Positions 59,996-64,000 of a stretch of DNA of 64,000 nucleotides are shown here, piece after piece (position 1 is the stretch's first letter; every line of letters begins with the position of its first letter). The stretch lies in NCBI GenBank assembly GCA_020635235.1, contig JACKAF010000003.1:372001-436000 (forward strand). Reading direction: 5' to 3'. Position numbers and translations under genes: made by a program. The notes under the pieces were generated by a model. That model made no database searches. It was not told the origin of the DNA and saw only the letters and a program-made list of their open reading frames with translations. This DNA comes from Pseudobdellovibrionaceae bacterium. GTDB lineage: Bacteria; Bdellovibrionota; FAC87; UBA2466; JACKAF01.

Positions 59996-60027
59996 GAAGG
60001 CGATTGCCTTCTGTACTCGAGGGAGTT
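59996..60027 (+). promoter_or_regulatory. Riboswitch expression platform and ribosome site
   Basis: GAAGGC (59996-60001) and GCCTTC (60006-60011) form a hairpin directly after the aptamer; GAGGGAG follows, just before the TTG start of the receptor. No T-run is present, so control is probably at translation through ribosome-site access. Confidence 0.55.
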
Positions 60028-62010
60028 TTGCGCAGTTTTATATTCATTTTGCTTTTCTGTATCGCCGTGTGCCCTTCGGCCCGGGCGGTTCAAAAGATCA
60101 TCGTGCATGGTAAGCGGGACCGCTCGCTCAGCCCTGCAGGAAAATCTGAAATGGGCGGGAAGCGCTTGGGGCTGGGCGCGGGTCAAGGTGTAGGCCAGGC
60201 TCTCCTGGAAGAACCGTCTGTGCAGGTTTTAGCGGGAGGCGATTCTTCGAGCGTTCCCCAATTTCTGATACGCGGTCAGGACAATGTCGAAAACCGCTAC
60301 TTTCTCTTCGGTTTCCCACTGAGCAATGCCCGTCTGAATCAACCGGATTTGGATCTGCTATCAACTCATTTCTTTCCTACATTGGAGCTTTACGCGGGAG
60401 GGGTGCCGATCCACTTTGCGGAAGATGGGCTGGGCGGGGCCGTGCAGTTTGGACTGGCCCCTTGGGATTCCCCGACGCAGCTTCTTGCCCGCGGTGGTTC
60501 CTTGGGTGCCTTGAATGCCATGGCCGACGTGCGTAGCGGAGACACTCTGCGTTTAGGCGTTGAATACACGCAGTCCAACGAAGATTTCCTATACTTCGAT
60601 GATAACGGGACCCCCCTTAATTTTTCTGATGATCGGTTTCAAAGACGTGACAACAATCGCATGCACCGCTACGTCTTTTTTCCGCGTTACTTGGTGCAGA
60701 GTTCCCGCACTCACCAGTTGGAGCTCCTCAGTTGGCATTCTGGTTTGTATCGGGAAATTCCTGGCGCGGTTCGCGGTACTAGCGGCGGCACAGTGCAGGA
60801 GTCCTTTCAACTTTCCGGACTACGATCGCAATGGACCCCACCCGGGGATCTGGCCGTGGAGTCGCACCTGTACGTGCGCCACAATCTTGAAGAGTTAAAG
60901 GGCGTGGCCCCTATCGTCGGGACGGCGGTACAGGATTTTAGCGCGAGCCACTTGGCGGTCGGCGGTCGATCCCAGGTGCGCCTTTGGCCGTGGGATTTGG
61001 ATCTCGTTCTAGGTGCCACTTGGGAGCGTTACTCCTTGTACTCCCAGAACTCAGGCGATCTGAGCACGCAGGATCGTTTGCAGCTTCCGCTAGGGCTAGC
61101 GGCCTCTTGGAAGCTTCGTCCCAACTTGGAAATACGTCCCGCTCTTCAAGGACACTTCTACGATTACCGGACCTCCGGAACGCGGATAGTTGGCAATACG
61201 GGGCAGAATAGTTTTGGGCTCAAAGCTCGATACATTTTGATTTCTCCTCGTTTGGGGGCGGAATGGACTCTCGCCCCTGCTCTGAGGTGGCGAGCCCTTG
61301 TCGGACAATTTTACCGGGCGCCGTCTCTCTTTGAGCTTTTTGGCAGTCCTGTGGGAGTGTCGCCGGCTCCGGATTTGCGTTACGAATCAGCTCTAAAAAC
61401 AGAGACGGGATTGGATTGGTCGCGCGATTGGGAGGGTTTTGTGCGCCGCTTTCAGTTGAGCTATACGATAGCCTACCAGCAGGCCCGAGATCTCATTACT
61501 TACATCGCAAATGCGCAGAACTCGAGTGTGGCAACAAACATCGGCGCCAGCCGAATTCTTACGCAGGAATTCCAGGCGGTGGCCGAGTTTGGATTTGGTG
61601 GAAGAGTCCAGACAAGCGCTATCTGGATGGACTCGGACAACCTGTCGCGGGTTTCCTATGAAACCGGAAAAGATCTGCCACTTCGTCCAGAGTGGCGCCT
61701 ACACGCGAGCGCTTCCTATAGCCTGGGAGAGTTTGAATTTGGGTACCAACTTGCCTGGGTTGGGCCCGCTTATGGCGACACTGCGAACACACGCAAATTG
61801 GGAGCCGTACTCTACCACTCAGCCAACATTGCATGGAGAACCCAGCAACTAGGAATGTTTCAACTTGAGGGACGCAACCTTAGTGACGCGACGACAGCGG
61901 CTTCCAGCTACCAGAATACGACTATTGAAACCATAGACTACACGACGGGGTACTCGGGTTATCCGGCACCCGGAAGGAGAATCTACTTAACATGGACGTA
62001 TACAATATGA
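60028..62010 (+). CDS. btuB: TonB-dependent corrinoid receptor (BtuB-like)
   Basis: 660 residues from TTG 60028, behind GAGGGAG; this gives a clean signal peptide (RSFIFILLFCIAVCPSARA). The open frame starts eight codons earlier inside the riboswitch hairpin. The plug domain has QKIIVHGKR (TonB box region), SVPQFLIRGQDNVENRYFLFGFPL and YAGGVPIHFAEDGLGGAVQFG, followed by a 22-strand barrel ending in YLTWTYTI with an aromatic-rich last strand. Riboswitch control identifies vitamin B12 or another corrinoid as cargo. The next gene overlaps its stop (ATGA). Confidence 0.92.
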   Translation: MRSFIFILLFCIAVCPSARAVQKIIVHGKRDRSLSPAGKSEMGGKRLGLGAGQGVGQALLEEPSVQVLAGGDSSSVPQFLIRGQDNVENRYFLFGFPLSNARLNQPDLDLLSTHFFPTLELYAGGVPIHFAEDGLGGAVQFGLAPWDSPTQLLARGGSLGALNAMADVRSGDTLRLGVEYTQSNEDFLYFDDNGTPLNFSDDRFQRRDNNRMHRYVFFPRYLVQSSRTHQLELLSWHSGLYREIPGAVRGTSGGTVQESFQLSGLRSQWTPPGDLAVESHLYVRHNLEELKGVAPIVGTAVQDFSASHLAVGGRSQVRLWPWDLDLVLGATWERYSLYSQNSGDLSTQDRLQLPLGLAASWKLRPNLEIRPALQGHFYDYRTSGTRIVGNTGQNSFGLKARYILISPRLGAEWTLAPALRWRALVGQFYRAPSLFELFGSPVGVSPAPDLRYESALKTETGLDWSRDWEGFVRRFQLSYTIAYQQARDLITYIANAQNSSVATNIGASRILTQEFQAVAEFGFGGRVQTSAIWMDSDNLSRVSYETGKDLPLRPEWRLHASASYSLGEFEFGYQLAWVGPAYGDTANTRKLGAVLYHSANIAWRTQQLGMFQLEGRNLSDATTAASSYQNTTIETIDYTTGYSGYPAPGRRIYLTWTYTI

Positions 62011-63152
62011 AAATTAGGGCTCTTGTTTGTTTTTTATTCGTTCTTGGAGGGTGTGCCGATCCGAAATCGACATTCGCACCGAGTGAAAGTATTTCATGCC
62101 GTGCCCCCGAGACTCCAAGATCTGCCTGGGAGCGCCAAAGTCGTGCCTCGGGCCTCGCGGTATCGACTGTCGACAAAAACTTCAAAGAGGGTCTCATCCG
62201 ATACGTCGATCTTGTGAAGGGCCAAGTTTGGCAAACTCCCGGTCTCGGATCTGGCGACAGCTTTGTGAGAGCCGATGAAAAACACTTTTACGTTGTTAAT
62301 AGACTCCGCCAAGACGGTGTGCGTATCTTGGATCGTCTCACGATGGAGGCACTAGTTGATAAACACGATGAGGATCTGAGTAACCCCAGTGACGTCGCCG
62401 TCGTGGGTGATAAACTTTTTCTGAGTCGCTACGAGAAGAAGACTCTTCGACGTTACCGTCTTCCTGAGCTAGTCCTCGAAAAGGAATATGACTTAAGTCC
62501 TTTTGCGGACGGCGATGGGATTCCGGAGGCGCAGTGGATGAAACACAGCGACGGACGTCTTTACATTGAACTCCAGCGACTGACGCGCGATCCGAAAACT
62601 CCACTGATGCTTCCGAAAGATTCCGGAGCCGTGGCCGTTTTAGATATTGAGTCGGACACCTTGCAACCTAAAGCCATTGCGCTCACGGGTGGAAACCCCG
62701 TGACTGACCTGAAGTTTGACCCAAAGGGTGACCTTTTCGTCGGCACGATGGGGCAATACGCTAAATTGGACGGCGGTATAGAGCGTGTCACCGGCAAGCC
62801 GGGCTTTGTAGTGACGGAAGAAGAACTTGGCGGCGACATCGTCGATTTTGCGTGGACTGGTGAAACGGAACTTGTAGCCATCGTACGATCGCTGCCGCCC
62901 GTTCACACGCGGCTCCTTCGCGTGCAATTGGGCGAGTCGCGGAGCCAGACCATAATTACTGAGCGCCCACGAGACTTTTACGAGGGGCTTCATAGTGTGC
63001 TCTATCTGGAGAACTGTAACTCCGTCGTAGTGGCAGATCGCGATACGGAAAACCCGAGACTCTTTTTTGTCTCGCTCGAAGACTTTGCGTATGTTCCGGG
63101 CAGGTACCTGAGCGTAGGTTTGGCCCCCTACCACATGGTAGTGGCGCCCTAG
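62007..63152 (+). CDS. Beta-propeller lipoprotein of the B12 uptake operon
   Basis: 381 residues, ATG overlapping the btuB stop. Lipobox LGGC. The rest reads as a seven-bladed propeller: repeated beta blades such as IRYVDLVKGQVWQTPGLGSGDSFVRADEKHFYVVN, DLSNPSDVAVVGDKLFLSRYEKKTLRRYRLP and AVLDIESDTLQP. In riboswitch-controlled cobalamin loci such lipoproteins bind corrinoid at the surface and pass it to BtuB (BtuG of Bacteroidetes is a propeller lipoprotein with that role). Sequence similarity to BtuG is not claimed; the analogy rests on fold, lipid anchor and context. Confidence 0.75.
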   Translation: MKIRALVCFLFVLGGCADPKSTFAPSESISCRAPETPRSAWERQSRASGLAVSTVDKNFKEGLIRYVDLVKGQVWQTPGLGSGDSFVRADEKHFYVVNRLRQDGVRILDRLTMEALVDKHDEDLSNPSDVAVVGDKLFLSRYEKKTLRRYRLPELVLEKEYDLSPFADGDGIPEAQWMKHSDGRLYIELQRLTRDPKTPLMLPKDSGAVAVLDIESDTLQPKAIALTGGNPVTDLKFDPKGDLFVGTMGQYAKLDGGIERVTGKPGFVVTEEELGGDIVDFAWTGETELVAIVRSLPPVHTRLLRVQLGESRSQTIITERPRDFYEGLHSVLYLENCNSVVVADRDTENPRLFFVSLEDFAYVPGRYLSVGLAPYHMVVAP

Positions 63153-63169
63153 TGTGGTAAATTGATCTT

Positions 63170-63706
63170 ATGTTTCGTTCGCTTGCATTGTCGGCAGTGT
63201 TGCACCTTGGGTGCGCGGCTGTACTCGTTGGTGTCTACAGCATTTTGCCGAAAAAACCCGTTGTGTTCTATGTGGAGCCCGTGTGGGAAGGGAGCGGGTT
63301 CGGTAGTGGGCAGGAGACGGCCGTGAAATCGGCGGTGGAGAAAGGGCCTCTCGTTGCGGGAGCTGAGAGGCTCGCGCCGAAATCTGCTGCCTCTGCTGTG
63401 AGTGGACGGCGCGCTGTAAGGGTAGAGGAGTTTCTGGTGGGAAAGGGGAACCGTGCGCCAGAATATCCCGAAGAAGCGCTGACGCGCGGTTGGGAAGGAG
63501 AAGTGGAAATCGGGATCCATTTTGTGGGGGGAAAACCCGATGTGACAGTGGTGCGCTCCTCTGGGTATGGCGTATTAGATGCCGAAGCCGTTCGGACTGC
63601 ACAGTCGTGGCATCTGCCCGCGGGACTCTCAAAAGAGCAGGAAGAATATTTCAGCGTACCTATCGAGTTTACGCTCAAGGCGCCTAGCGAAGCGGACGGG
63701 GAGTAG
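63170..63706 (+). CDS. tonB: TonB-like energy transducer
   Basis: 178 residues. A single N-terminal helix (LALSAVLHLGCAAVLVGVYSIL, with the SAVLH motif of TonB), a short periplasmic linker and a C-terminal TonB domain: RAPEYPEEALTRGWEGEVEIGIHFVGGKPDVTVVRSSGYGVLDAEAVRTAQSWHLP. It transmits proton-motive force from ExbBD to the receptor encoded two genes upstream. The linker has few Pro residues and is short for spanning the periplasm. 17 bases after the propeller gene, so it is under the same riboswitch. Confidence 0.88.
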   Translation: MFRSLALSAVLHLGCAAVLVGVYSILPKKPVVFYVEPVWEGSGFGSGQETAVKSAVEKGPLVAGAERLAPKSAASAVSGRRAVRVEEFLVGKGNRAPEYPEEALTRGWEGEVEIGIHFVGGKPDVTVVRSSGYGVLDAEAVRTAQSWHLPAGLSKEQEEYFSVPIEFTLKAPSEADGE

Positions 63707-64000
63707 CCGGGTTTCTCTGAAACTGGATCTTGGGAGTGGCTTCGGCTTTCAAGATGAAGTCCCATCGGATGCGGACAAAGCCGTCTGAGTCTATGATCCC
63801 ACGTGGCGGGTTCGGGAATGGGGCCGCCTTATGGAAGGCTTCTACTGCAGCGTTGTCGACATCGCTGATCCCACTGCTTCCTACTCGAGAAATTTTTGTG
63901 ATCTCGCCTTTAGGGTTCAATAGGATTAGTAGCTGTGTCGTCATTTCCTCGGATCGAATGGTTCCGCCTTTTGCCCAGTGCATGCTAAGTTTGCGCTCGA
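63684..64000 (-). CDS. TonB/AgmX-type C-terminal domain protein, partial
   Basis: Read leftward; the frame stays open to the window edge (ERKLSMHWAKGGTIRSEEMTTQLLILLNPKGEITKISRVGSSGISDVDNAAVEAFHKAAPFPNPP). This is a TonB C-terminal domain of the kind in TonB paralogues and adventurous-motility proteins. The N-terminal part lies outside the window. Its last 23 bases overlap the end of the TonB gene. The role and partners cannot be judged. Confidence 0.75.
   Translation of the reverse strand, partial: ERKLSMHWAKGGTIRSEEMTTQLLILLNPKGEITKISRVGSSGISDVDNAAVEAFHKAAPFPNPPRGIIDSDGFVRIRWDFILKAEATPKIQFQRNPATPRPLR

Noticed and set aside
1..64000. tRNA genes, CRISPR arrays, insertion sequences, integrases
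   Set aside because: No T-loop/acceptor pattern, no regularly spaced repeats, no transposase or integrase motif seen on either strand.

Overview
The window comes from a Gram-negative bacterium with roughly balanced to moderately GC-rich DNA. It shows outer-membrane barrels, TonB-dependent transport, lipoproteins, type IV pilus-like prepilins, a sigma-54 regulator and an exosortase. Together with a large two-component inventory and many lineage-specific secreted proteins, this fits a delta-proteobacterial / Bdellovibrionota-like (Oligoflexia) lineage. That assignment is inference only; no rRNA is present. I see no tRNA, rRNA, CRISPR array, insertion sequence, prophage or obvious frameshift.

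Layout. 1-3064: the end of an ABC ATPase, an SLBB protein, leucyl aminopeptidase and a small membrane protein. 3065-3589: a gene-free stretch with a near-consensus sigma-54 promoter followed by a long inverted repeat that could close a structured RNA. 3590-8066: a translationally coupled run (TPR protein, ABC ATPase, permease, prepilin peptidase, GalE). 8082-12769, leftward: a phytochelatin-synthase-like lipoprotein, a stand-alone ribosomal protein L3, a Zn-ribbon-like basic protein and two glycosyltransferases. 12871-15936: guaB-guaA with a clear promoter.

15878-20005 is the most novel-looking module. A leftward four-gene coupled operon encodes an exosortase, an SGNH hydrolase, an unknown protein and an HTTM membrane protein. 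Opposite it lie two tandem genes for tiny proteins that are little more than a signal peptide plus a shared C-terminal sorting tail (PTNLVPW, GGS, W, RRFFK). These look like dedicated exosortase substrates.

21787-34997 is an aromatic catabolism island. It holds a two-subunit 2-aminophenol-type extradiol dioxygenase, a RidA-type deaminase, an aldehyde dehydrogenase, a dienoate hydratase and an oxalocrotonate decarboxylase. It also holds an LLM flavin monooxygenase, two paralogous secreted alpha/beta hydrolases, a LysR regulator beside a strong dyad, an unusual asparaginase-kynurenine formamidase fusion, and tryptophan 2,3-dioxygenase. The two ends of a tryptophan-to-central-metabolism route are present, but no kynureninase or kynurenine hydroxylase is in the window.

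35067-45435 is a minor-pilin-like operon (a giant PilX-like protein, PilV-like and PilW-like prepilins, a secreted EF-hand protein). It is preceded by a CHASE2 histidine kinase and a sigma-54 response regulator that probably control it, with a divergent CheY-like protein. 45437-59729 is mostly envelope and secreted proteins: barrels, a 1049-residue unknown, a matrixin protease, a trypsin-like protease with Ig-like repeats, a CheA-like sensor, lipoproteins, peptide deformylase and Nfu. 59797-64000 is a cobalamin-riboswitch-controlled uptake operon (BtuB-like receptor, propeller lipoprotein, TonB-like protein) facing a second TonB-domain gene cut by the window end.
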